Positions 17,998-25,666 of a stretch of 64,000 bases of DNA are shown here, one piece after another. Made by a program: the position numbers and the translations under genes. The first letter of the stretch is position 1; each line of letters begins with the position of its first letter. Source of the DNA: CAZAMB01 sp964486335 (GTDB taxonomy: Bacteria > Planctomycetota > Phycisphaerae > UBA1845); the NCBI GenBank assembly GCA_964486335.1, contig CAZAMB010000012.1, positions 62,001 to 126,000 on the forward strand, written 5' to 3'. The notes under the pieces were generated by a model. The model was not told the origin of the DNA. It searched no databases and worked only from the letters and a program-made list of their open reading frames with translations.

Positions 17998-19239
17998 ATG
18001 ACCGCTTTTGACATTCGCCACCAAATCCCGCTGAGCGACATTCAGGCCGAGAATGATGCCATCAGCGAAGAACTCACCGAAGCCGTCGCCGACGCCGCGT
18101 CATCGGACCGGTACATCGGCGGCCCGGTTGTTGAGGCGCTGGCCGAAGAGCTGGCCGAATTCTGCGCCGTCCCCCATGTCGTCCCATGTTGCAACGGAAC
18201 CGAGGCCCTGCGCCTCGCCATTCTCGGCGTCGTGGGGGAAGGCGACGGCGAATCGGAAATTATCACCGTGTCCCACACGTTCCCCGCCACGCTGGAGGCG
18301 ATTCTCGCGGCACGCCACCGTCCCGCGCTCGTGGACGTGGATCCGGATACTTGTCTGATCGACATCGAATGTGTTGAGGCCGCCCTGACCAAACGAACCG
18401 TTGCGGTGATTCCGGTGCATGCCTATGGGCAGATGGCCGACATCGTTCAACTGCGCCGCTGGGCGGAGTCCAGGGGCATCGCCGTGATCGAGCACGTGGC
18501 CGGTTCCTTCGGCGCTGCGTTTGACGGTCTGTCGCCGGGAAAAATGAGCGACGCGGCCGCGTTCGATTTTTCGCCATCCAGCAACCTCGCGGCGTGGGGC
18601 AATGCCGGAGCCATCGCTTGCCGCGACGCGGGCGTGGCCGGTCGTATCGCCCAGTACGTCGATCATGGCCGCAGTGACCCGATGACCCACGCGCGCATCG
18701 GCGGCGAATCGCGGCTGGACGCGATTCAGGCGGCGGTACTTCGCGTCAAACTCCGATACGTTGATGAGTGGAACAAGGCGAGGCAGCGCGCCGCCGGGTG
18801 GTACGAAGAACTGTTTACCGGCCATGCCGCCGACGTCGGCCGCTCGAGACCGGGCAGCCGAGCGTCATCGAAAACCGGCTGGAATAGTCCGCGCGCTGGC
18901 GCGTACGCTGGTGATGACCGCAATCATTTAAGCACGCCACAAACCACGCCCGGCGCGTTCCATGTATTCAATCGATATGTCATTCAATCCGCTGACCGCG
19001 ATGCCATGCGCGCGGCACTGACCCAGGCTGGAATCGCCACCGGCATTCATCATCCGATTCCCTGCCACGAACAGCCCGCCTATCGGTTTCTCAATATCCG
19101 GCCCGACGACCTTCCGTTCACGCACCGGCTGGGCAAGCGAATACTCTCGCTGCCGATGTTTCCGCAGTTGACGCGCGCACAGGTCGAACGCATCGTGGAA
19201 TGTGCCGCAACATCGTCGCTTGAATTCTCAGTTCGCTGA
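17998..19239 (+). CDS. DegT/DnrJ/EryC1-fold protein lacking the catalytic lysine
   Basis: 413 residues with the complete fold-type I layout of sugar aminotransferases: VPCCNGTEALRLAILG, HTFPATLEAILAARHRPALV, DVDPDTCLIDIECVEAALTK, VIPVHAYGQMADIV, and ESRLDAIQAAVLRVKLRYVD. The active site is changed: the EDAAQxHGA-type motif reads IEHVAGSFGA (Asp to His at 166), and the PLP-lysine site FxPxKNLG reads FSPSSNLA (Lys to Ser at 195). A low-complexity insertion of about 35 residues follows near residues 280-315. Canonical transamination is therefore unlikely; it may be a regulatory or binding protein or a divergent enzyme. It is not next to sugar-nucleotide genes. Confidence 0.85.
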   Translation: MTAFDIRHQIPLSDIQAENDAISEELTEAVADAASSDRYIGGPVVEALAEELAEFCAVPHVVPCCNGTEALRLAILGVVGEGDGESEIITVSHTFPATLEAILAARHRPALVDVDPDTCLIDIECVEAALTKRTVAVIPVHAYGQMADIVQLRRWAESRGIAVIEHVAGSFGAAFDGLSPGKMSDAAAFDFSPSSNLAAWGNAGAIACRDAGVAGRIAQYVDHGRSDPMTHARIGGESRLDAIQAAVLRVKLRYVDEWNKARQRAAGWYEELFTGHAADVGRSRPGSRASSKTGWNSPRAGAYAGDDRNHLSTPQTTPGAFHVFNRYVIQSADRDAMRAALTQAGIATGIHHPIPCHEQPAYRFLNIRPDDLPFTHRLGKRILSLPMFPQLTRAQVERIVECAATSSLEFSVR

Positions 19240-19309
19240 GCAGGTGAACTCGCAAGCTGCCGTTGCCCGCACAAGCCCAAGCGCAGTCTCAATCCGGTCG
19301 TTGCGAGCG

Positions 19310-19352
19310 GCGGACTGCTTCCCTTTACGCATTGCGTGAAGGGTCAGTCCGC
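19310..19352. repeat. Hairpin related to the palindromic repeat family
   Basis: GCGGACTG (19310-19317) pairs with CAGTCCGC (19345-19352), and inside it CCCTT and AAGGG plus ACGC/GCGT continue the stem. The right flank CAGTCCGCGCGG is the exact complement of 12 bases of the dispersed palindromic element found elsewhere here. It lies between two convergent genes and may act as a terminator. Confidence 0.6.
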
Positions 19353-19429
19353 GCGGATTCCCGCTTGTCTTGGACGTTCATTCACCACGATTGCGATGAA
19401 ACCGCGCTTAAACGTGTTCTTCCATTGTC

Positions 19430-20902
19430 TCAACTCAGCGCCGTCACCACCGTCTTGACCTCGGTGTAGCTCGACAGGGCGTATTCGCCGAGTTCGCGGC
19501 CGATGCCGCTCATCTTGAAGCCGCCGAACGGCGCGGACGCATCAAAGGCGTTGTAGCAGTTGATCCATACGGTACCGGCGCGCAGACCCGCGGCCACGCG
19601 CTGAGCCTTGGCGAAGTCCTTCGTCCAGACCGAGGCGGCGAGTCCGTACATCGTGTTGTTGCCGCGCTTGATGGCTTCGTCCACGTCGCTGAAGCGCAGC
19701 ACGCTGAGGACCGGCCCGAAGATTTCCTCGCGGGCGATGGACATCTCGTCCTTGACGTTGTCGAAGATCGTCGGCTCGATGAAGTAGCCCGCGCGATCGA
19801 CTTTCTTTCCGCCGGTGACGCAGGCCGCGCCCTCTTTCTGCCCCGCGCTGATGTAGCCCATGATGCGATCGAACTGCTCCTGCGATACCTGCGGGCCGTG
19901 CGCGGTGGCCTGGTCGAACGGATCGCCGACCTTCGTCTTCTTGGCTCGCTGCGTGACACTCTCCAGCACCTGATCGTGAATCTTGTCCTCGACGAAGAGC
20001 CGCGTGCCGGCGCAGCAGCACTGCCCCATGTTGAAGAAGCAGCCGAAGTAGGCGAACTTCGCGGCCGCGTCCACGTCGGCATCGGCGAAGATGATGTTGG
20101 GACTCTTGCCGCCGAGTTCGAGCGTGACGCGCTTGAGATTTGTCTCGGCGGCGGCTTTCATGATGGCCTTGCCAACGGCCGTGCTGCCGGTGAACGCGAC
20201 CTTGTCCACGTCGCCGTGCATGGCGATCGCCGCGCCGGCCGTCTCGCCGAACCCCGTCACCACGTTGACCACCCCCTCCGGAAAGCCCGCTTCGAGCGCA
20301 AGCTCCGCGATGCGGAGCGCGGTGAGCGGCGTCTGCTCGGCCGGTTTGAGCACGCTCGTGCAACCGCACGCCAGCGCCGGGGCCCATTTGTAGGCGAGCA
20401 TCAGCATCGGGAAGTTCCATGGAATGATCTGGCCGCAGACGCCGACGGGTTCGTGCCGCGTGTATGTGTGGAACGGCCCGGCGACGGGCAGCACCTTGCC
20501 GTGAATCTTGTCGGCCCAGCCGGCGAAGTAGCGAAAGACCGCGATGGTCGCGGTCACGTCGCCGCCGAGTGAGTCGCGGATCGGCTTGCCGTTGTCCAGC
20601 GTCTCGAGCGCGGCGAGTTCCTTCGCGTTTTTCTCGATCAGGTCGGCGAGTTTGTAGAGCAGCCGTCCGCGCTCGGCCGGAGCCATAAAGCGCCAAGCCT
20701 TGCCTTCGATCGCCTTTCGTGCGGCGGCGACGGCTTTGTCGACGTCGGCCTTGTCGCCGGCGGCCACGCGGCAGATCACGTCGCCGGTGGTGGGGTTGAT
20801 CGTCTCGAACGTCTTGCCCGAGGCGGCGTCGACCCACTGGCCGGCGATGAGCATTTTCTTGTCCGTAACCTTCGGCGGTGCAATGGTTTCCGTTGCGGTC
20901 AT
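19430..20902 (-). CDS. NAD(P)+-dependent aldehyde dehydrogenase
   Basis: 490 residues from the ATG at 20902. The family landmarks are present in order: the cofactor site IPWNFPMLMLAYKWAPALAC, KPAEQTPLTALRIAELALEA, FTGSTAVGKAIMKAA, the general-base glutamate in VTLELGGKSPNI, the catalytic cysteine in NMGQCCCAGTRLFV (about residue 294), and EEIFGPVLSVLRF. The GQCCCAGTR form and overall match resemble ALDH1/2-type enzymes oxidising aliphatic aldehydes. It stands alone; the physiological aldehyde is unknown. Confidence 0.93.
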   Translation of the reverse strand: MTATETIAPPKVTDKKMLIAGQWVDAASGKTFETINPTTGDVICRVAAGDKADVDKAVAAARKAIEGKAWRFMAPAERGRLLYKLADLIEKNAKELAALETLDNGKPIRDSLGGDVTATIAVFRYFAGWADKIHGKVLPVAGPFHTYTRHEPVGVCGQIIPWNFPMLMLAYKWAPALACGCTSVLKPAEQTPLTALRIAELALEAGFPEGVVNVVTGFGETAGAAIAMHGDVDKVAFTGSTAVGKAIMKAAAETNLKRVTLELGGKSPNIIFADADVDAAAKFAYFGCFFNMGQCCCAGTRLFVEDKIHDQVLESVTQRAKKTKVGDPFDQATAHGPQVSQEQFDRIMGYISAGQKEGAACVTGGKKVDRAGYFIEPTIFDNVKDEMSIAREEIFGPVLSVLRFSDVDEAIKRGNNTMYGLAASVWTKDFAKAQRVAAGLRAGTVWINCYNAFDASAPFGGFKMSGIGRELGEYALSSYTEVKTVVTALS

Positions 20903-21394
20903 GGTGTTGGCCCCGTGATTGGAATGTTTGTTGTGCCGCCCGTTGCGACGTGGTGCCATTGTCGTCGAAACGGCGGGAATTTCAAGGCAGCTCGCTCCAA
21001 GGCCAGCGTCTTTGAATTATCATCCCTTTGTCGGATCAGGGCCAAGACTTCGTAGTGTTTAGCGGCGTGTCGACGACCGTGAGCACCCCGTGGAACAGGA
21101 ACTTTTCATATGAGCTAAACAACGAAATTGACTTCGACCTGTCTTGGTCCTCCTTGACCCAAACCCATATCAACAAAACCCTGCTGGAGAATAGGATGTC
21201 CCTGCGAAAGTGCCTTTCGATCCTATGCCACATTCGCCCTCCGCAAGTTCGCGCGAACGGAAATTCGCGGCTCGCCGGGCTTTGGGTTGGGTCCCGGCAA
21301 GTCATTGATCGGCTGGCGTTTTGGCGTCGTGGCGGTAGAATGGTTGCTTCGTTTTCCATCCTGATTCACGGGCCTTTTTTCAGGAGTTTCCGCT
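20903..21394. other. Intergenic stretch with a degenerate palindromic repeat
   Basis: 492 bp between divergent genes. No reliable frame was found. A degenerate copy of the dispersed palindrome lies at 21250-21275 (GCGCGAACGG then TTCGCGGCTCGC). The middle (21020-21200) is relatively AT-rich and probably carries promoters for one or both flanking genes. Confidence 0.4.
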
Positions 21395-21883
21395 ATGAAA
21401 TCAGCCAGTCCGATTCCGAGAGGGTTTCACACCATCACGCCGCACCTCGTGGTTCGCGGCGGTGAGGAAGCGATCAAGTTTTACAAGAAGGCTTTCGGCG
21501 CCGAGGAGCGCAACGAAGGCTGTGTCATGAAAATGCCCAACGGCAAGATCGGCCACGCCGAACTGTGGATCGGCGATTCGCCGATCATGCTGGCCGACGA
21601 GTCGCCGGAATGGGGGGCGCTGTCGCCGCTGAGCAAGGGCGGCGGGAGCGTGTGCATTCACCTGTACGTTCCCGACGTGGACAAGACATACGCCCAGGCG
21701 GTCGCAGCCGGAGCTACATCGACCATGCCCGTCGCCGACATGCCCTGGGGCGATCGCTACGGAAAGCTGAAAGACCCGTTCGGCCACGAGTGGTCGGTCG
21801 GAACCCACAAGGAAGACCTGACCCCTGAGGAAATCGACAAGCGGATGCAGGCGATGATGTCCGGCCACGGGAAGAAGTGCTGA
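21395..21883 (+). CDS. VOC-superfamily (glyoxalase/PhnB-like) protein
   Basis: 162 residues, ATG at 21395 with AGGAG 8 bp upstream. It starts with TPHLVVRGGEEAIKFYKKAF, a classic vicinal-oxygen-chelate beta-alpha-beta unit. KIGHAELWIGDSPIMLADES, VCIHLYVPDVDKTYAQAVAA and WGDRYGKLKDPFGHEWSVGT complete the PhnB-like form. Its C-terminal tail is Lys/Met-rich. Many such proteins are uncharacterised; bleomycin resistance or a 2-oxo-acid metal enzyme role cannot be assigned. The DUF1648 gene follows 73 bp downstream. Confidence 0.88.
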   Translation: MKSASPIPRGFHTITPHLVVRGGEEAIKFYKKAFGAEERNEGCVMKMPNGKIGHAELWIGDSPIMLADESPEWGALSPLSKGGGSVCIHLYVPDVDKTYAQAVAAGATSTMPVADMPWGDRYGKLKDPFGHEWSVGTHKEDLTPEEIDKRMQAMMSGHGKKC

Positions 21884-21956
21884 TCCTCCGACATTCGGAT
21901 CCGATCGTCGTCCGGTGTTGAGTCGAAGGTGTCGACGATAGCAGAAGAAGATTACG

Positions 21957-22481
21957 ATGTCCCGAGTCGCGCGTTTCGAGACGCACGCATCCAAACCGGT
22001 CCTTCGTTTGCATCGAACGGGCATCGAGTGGATTCTAGATATCATCGCCCTCGGCGGGACGCTGCTGTGCGTGCTCATCGTTCCCATGACCTGGTCCACA
22101 CTTCCCGAACGCATCCCCATCCATTTCAATTTATCGGGGCAGCCCGACGGCTGGGGCTCTCGCGGCACATTGATTCTGCTGCCCGCGCTGCTCGTCGTCA
22201 TCAACGTCGGCCTCACCCTGCTAGCGAGGATTCCCCATCGCTTCAACTACCTCTGGCCGGTCACGCCCGACAACGCCGAACAGCAATACCGCATCGCCCG
22301 CTCCTTGCTTGCGATGGTCAAGATCGAAATCTCCGGCCTTTTCGGTTACCTGACCTGGATGACCGTGCGCACGGCTCGCGGAGACTCCGCGGGCCTCACC
22401 GGCATGTTGCTCCCGACCGTGCTCTTTGTCGTCTTCCTGACGGTATTCGTGCATCTGCTCGCCGCGAAACGAGCCGCATAG
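21957..22481 (+). CDS. DUF1648-domain membrane protein
   Basis: 174 residues with about four hydrophobic segments. The DUF1648 signature TLPERIPIHFNLSGQPDGWG is clear, followed by LILLPALLVVINVGLTLLAR. The domain occurs in small membrane proteins near extracytoplasmic-function regulators and immunity loci (SdpI-like). The function here is unknown. Confidence 0.82.
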   Translation: MSRVARFETHASKPVLRLHRTGIEWILDIIALGGTLLCVLIVPMTWSTLPERIPIHFNLSGQPDGWGSRGTLILLPALLVVINVGLTLLARIPHRFNYLWPVTPDNAEQQYRIARSLLAMVKIEISGLFGYLTWMTVRTARGDSAGLTGMLLPTVLFVVFLTVFVHLLAAKRAA

Positions 22482-22585
22482 AGCGTTTCCAGTGCAATCG
22501 TAGCGGATGACTCGCCAAACTCTGAGGAAATTGCGCGCGAACTGAATCGCTCAACGATCAGGTGTAGCGATTAGGAAACAAATAT

Positions 22586-22612
22586 CCGCGCGAACTGAAG
22601 TTCGCGGCTCGC
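22586..22612. repeat. Palindromic element, half copy
   Basis: CGCGAACTGAAGTTCGCG followed by GCTCGC; a 27-bp copy of the dispersed palindrome with compensating changes (C-G replaced by A-T on both arms), which keeps the hairpin. It sits between the DUF1648 gene and the Flp pilin gene. A partial sister copy is just upstream near 22531-22550. Confidence 0.75.
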
Positions 22613-22738
22613 TACGATTGAACTGAGATTGCTCTCGCCCGTTCGCATCGATCGTTCGGACTGGTGCGATGATTGGACCGCACACGAGGGACACCTCTCG
22701 CAACCGTGAGGAAACTCTCGGATGGAAACAATGGCGGC

Positions 22739-22993
22739 TCAGCGCCCGGTGGATGGAGCGTGTGGCCGGACATGCAAAACCGAACCAGAATGGGCGGAAT
22801 CTGGCCCGTTTGTCGTCAGTCCTGTAGAGACAGCCTCGGTCGCGCCCGTGACATGCGTTCCGATCATCGCGACCGCGCCCGCGGCGGCCACGGCGATCGC
22901 CGCCAGCAGAAGGGCATACTCCGACGCCGCCGCCCCTTCCTGCTCACGCAGGAACTCGCGGAATCGAAGCGCGGTTGATCTGGCGATCGGCAT
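22739..22993 (-). CDS. Flp/Fap-type pilin precursor
   Basis: 84 residues from the ATG at 22993 (AGAGGAA upstream). The leader MPIARSTALRFREFLREQEG ends in glycine, followed by AAASEYALLLAAIAVAAAGA: glutamate at +5 and tyrosine at +6 after the Gly, as in Flp pilins cleaved by a TadV-type prepilin peptidase. The tail is longer than usual for Flp (about 35 residues past the helix) and ends in low-complexity sequence. No tad/cpa secretion genes are present in the window, so it is an orphan here. Confidence 0.75.
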   Translation of the reverse strand: MPIARSTALRFREFLREQEGAAASEYALLLAAIAVAAAGAVAMIGTHVTGATEAVSTGLTTNGPDSAHSGSVLHVRPHAPSTGR

Positions 22994-23229
22994 CGTCGGA
23001 TTCCTCTGAAGGCATCCCTCGGCTCGGCCTGAAAGCGCCGCGCCTCGCGTCATTATTGCACGCCGGTCCCCCTTTAATCAACTGAATGTGCTGTCTGAAG
23101 CGACGTCAGATAACGTGCGGCCTGCTCGCCCGCTCATGGGGCCGCGTAATAGGATTGCTTCCGATAACGGATCGAACATTGCCGATCGGACAGAGTTGCA
23201 TTCGTTCTCACTCGGAAATTGCAAATTGA

Positions 23230-23997
23230 TCAAGCTCGGGAATCGACATCGCCGAACCGGCGCTGCCGACCGGCAAAATCGCGGATCGCATCGTTTAATT
23301 GCTCCGCACCGAAATCCGGCCACAGCGCCTCGCAGACGTGAATCTCGGCATAGCTGATTTGCCAGAGCAGAAAATTGCTCACTCGCCGCTCATTGGCCGT
23401 GCGAATCAACAGGTCCGGGTCGGGAAGACCGGCCGTGTAGAGTTCTTTGGAAATCACGTCCGCGTCGATTCCTTCCGGAGCCATGCGCCCGTCGCGCACG
23501 TTTCCGGCGATCCGGCGAACGGCTTCGACAATTTCATCGCGCGAGCCATAGTTAAGCGCCAGGCAGAGTTTCAACCCACTGTTGCCACAACTCATTTCGA
23601 TCGTCTTGTCCATCTCCGACAGTACCGAATCAGGCAGTCCCTCGCGCCGTCCGACGTGAAGAAACCGGACGTTGTTCCGCATGATCGTTTCGCGCTCGCC
23701 GATCAGGTAACGAGCGTACAGCTCCATGAGAAACTCAACTTCCTCTCGAGGCCGCTTCCAGTTTTCCGTGCTGAAGCTGTAGAGCGTGAGAACTTCGATG
23801 CCCAGACGTGCGCAGTGGGTGACGATGTCGCGGACGGTTTTCGCGCCCGCCTCGTGGCCGCGAATCCGAGGCCATCCCCGCTGCGTCGCCCATCGACCGT
23901 TGCCGTCCATGATGATGGCGATATGCCGGGGAAGTCGGTCTCGCGGAATACCGAGGACGGCCTGCGAATCCAAAGGCGGTGCAATCTCGCCGACCAT
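23230..23997 (-). CDS. uppS: Isoprenyl transferase (undecaprenyl diphosphate synthase)
   Basis: 255 residues. The start of the fold, PRHIAIIMDGNGRWATQRGW, carries the catalytic aspartate; RIRGHEAGAKTVRDIVTHCA, LTLYSFSTENWKRPREEVEF and the C-terminal DLLIRTANERRVSNFLLWQI complete the cis-prenyltransferase signature. It makes the C55 lipid carrier for peptidoglycan and surface-glycan precursors in the cytoplasm. The last block (AYAEIHVCEALWPDFGAEQL) is slightly unusual but intact. It starts 24 bp after purA on the same strand. Confidence 0.95.
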   Translation of the reverse strand: MVGEIAPPLDSQAVLGIPRDRLPRHIAIIMDGNGRWATQRGWPRIRGHEAGAKTVRDIVTHCARLGIEVLTLYSFSTENWKRPREEVEFLMELYARYLIGERETIMRNNVRFLHVGRREGLPDSVLSEMDKTIEMSCGNSGLKLCLALNYGSRDEIVEAVRRIAGNVRDGRMAPEGIDADVISKELYTAGLPDPDLLIRTANERRVSNFLLWQISYAEIHVCEALWPDFGAEQLNDAIRDFAGRQRRFGDVDSRA

Positions 23998-24021
23998 GAT
24001 TGGCCTGCCCCTGAAATAGGC

Positions 24022-25365
24022 CTACGCGGTGGCCGCGACGGCGGAAGGAATCCAATCGCTGATGGTTCCGCGAATCAGCGTTTGCGATCGGTCCGGTCCG
24101 ATGCCGACGAGCGTCACCGGCGCGCCGAGCAGGGATTCGACGCGCCGAATGTAGCCCAGTGCCGTGTCCGGCAGATCTTCGAATCGTCGTACCGCCCGCA
24201 GATCACCCGACCAGCCCGGAAAAAACTCAATCACCGGCTCGCAGCATTCCAGCAACGCGGCGCTCGCCGGAGGAACGGTCAGCGTCGCCCCGTTGCAGCG
24301 GTAGGCCGTGCAAAGGCCCACTTCGTCAAAACCGCTGAGCGTGTCTAGGTGCAGCAGGGCCACGTGCGTGACACCGGTGATTCGCGCCGCGTAGCGCCCG
24401 GCCACCGCATCAAACCACCCGCATCGCCGCGGCCGGCCCGTCGTCGTGCCGAATTCGTTGCCCCGCTGTCGAATCCGATCGCCCGTGGCATTGGAGAGTT
24501 CGGTCACGAACGGACCGGCGCCGACCCTCGTCGCGTACGCTTTGGTCACGCCGATGAGTCGCTGAACCGCGGTGGCAGGCACACCCGCCCCCGAACCGAT
24601 TCCGTTGGGGCCTGTGCTGCTCGACGTCACGAACGGATAGGTTCCATGATCGATGTCGAGCAGAACGCCGTTGGCGCCCTCGAACAATATTTGTTGCCCG
24701 TCCGCGATGGACTGCAACAACATCGACGTCGTGTCCGCGATCAACGGGCCGAGGCGCTCGCGCGCGAAGGCAAGGTCGGCGAGCACGGCGTCGACGCTCA
24801 GTCCCCCGTCGTCGCCGAACGTCGCGGCCAGCGATACTTTTCGTGAGGCTACGATTCGCCGCACCCGATCCTTGAGTCCCGATTCGTTCAGCAGATCGGC
24901 GAAGCGCACGCAGGTGGATCGCCGCATTTTGTCGGCGTAGCACGGGCCGATGCCGCGAGCCGTTGTCCCGAGCTTCCCCGCCTCGCCCGCGGCTCGTTCG
25001 CTGAGTTGGTCTTCGATCTTGTGATGTGCCAGCACGAGGCACGCCCGGTCGCTGATCTTGAGCCGTTCCGCCACGGGCACTCCGCGAGCCGCCAATCCGT
25101 CGATTTCCGAAACAAGCGCGATCGGATCGGCCACCACCCCGGGCCCGATGATGCCGATGGTGTCGGTGTGCAGCACGCCCGTGGGCAACAGGTGAAGAGC
25201 GAACTTTTCCGAGCCGACGCACACCGTGTGCCCGGCATTGGCACCGCCGTTGAACCGAACGACGATATCAAAGGCGGGACAAAGCAGATCGACGATCTTT
25301 CCCTTGCCTTCGTCGCCCCAACCCAGGCCGAATACGCACGTATGCTTGGCTCGGTTTTTCGTCAT
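24022..25365 (-). CDS. purA: Adenylosuccinate synthase
   Basis: 447 residues from the ATG at 25365; the longer frame from 25437 adds 24 non-homologous residues. FGLGWGDEGKGKIVDLLCP is the P-loop, NGGANAGHTVCVGSEKFALH the IMP/GTP region, GTTARGIGPCYADKMRRSTC and FGTTTGRPRRCGWFDAVAGR the remaining diagnostic blocks. It catalyses the first step from IMP to AMP. Length and motifs are normal. It precedes uppS in the same direction. Confidence 0.95.
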   Translation of the reverse strand: MTKNRAKHTCVFGLGWGDEGKGKIVDLLCPAFDIVVRFNGGANAGHTVCVGSEKFALHLLPTGVLHTDTIGIIGPGVVADPIALVSEIDGLAARGVPVAERLKISDRACLVLAHHKIEDQLSERAAGEAGKLGTTARGIGPCYADKMRRSTCVRFADLLNESGLKDRVRRIVASRKVSLAATFGDDGGLSVDAVLADLAFARERLGPLIADTTSMLLQSIADGQQILFEGANGVLLDIDHGTYPFVTSSSTGPNGIGSGAGVPATAVQRLIGVTKAYATRVGAGPFVTELSNATGDRIRQRGNEFGTTTGRPRRCGWFDAVAGRYAARITGVTHVALLHLDTLSGFDEVGLCTAYRCNGATLTVPPASAALLECCEPVIEFFPGWSGDLRAVRRFEDLPDTALGYIRRVESLLGAPVTLVGIGPDRSQTLIRGTISDWIPSAVAATA

Positions 25366-25512
25366 GCCGGTTTGCCCGAGGATTGGCTGATTCGGTCCAT
25401 AAAAACGGGCCCGTTCGCCGGGCCCTTCCAAATGCACTCAGAACCGAGGACCGACGTTACGGCGTTTGCAACGGGCTGTCAATCGCACTGATTTGTGAAA
25501 TCCATTTAGAAG

Positions 25513-25590
25513 ACTAGTGTATCGATAGGCAGTTTTATACTAGTAGAAAAATTATTTAGTTGACAATAAGCCAAAACAAAGTTAAATAAT
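25513..25590 (+). promoter_or_regulatory. AT-rich promoter region of glnA with paired ACTAGT sites
   Basis: TTGACA (25560-25565) is followed after 16 bp by TTAAAT (25582-25587), a fair housekeeping promoter. Just upstream, ACTAGT occurs at 25513-25518 and again at 25539-25544, centres 26 bp apart, each next to a GTAT/TATA sequence. This AT-rich island in GC-rich DNA probably contains an operator for nitrogen control. No clear -24/-12 sigma-54 motif was found. Confidence 0.5.
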
Positions 25591-25666
25591 CAAAATGTTA
25601 TCATTGAACTCGATGCCATGGTGGTTATCGGGCGTTTAACCAGTCAACTGCGTTAAGGAAGGCATT

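Noticed and set aside
19542..20837. 431-codon minus-strand frame inside the aldehyde dehydrogenase gene
   Set aside because: Same-strand shifted frame with extreme Arg content; the real gene is in the other frame.
25438..25666. Sigma-54 promoter for glnA
   Set aside because: No TGGCAC-N5-TTGC-like sequence was seen; a TTGACA-type promoter fits better.
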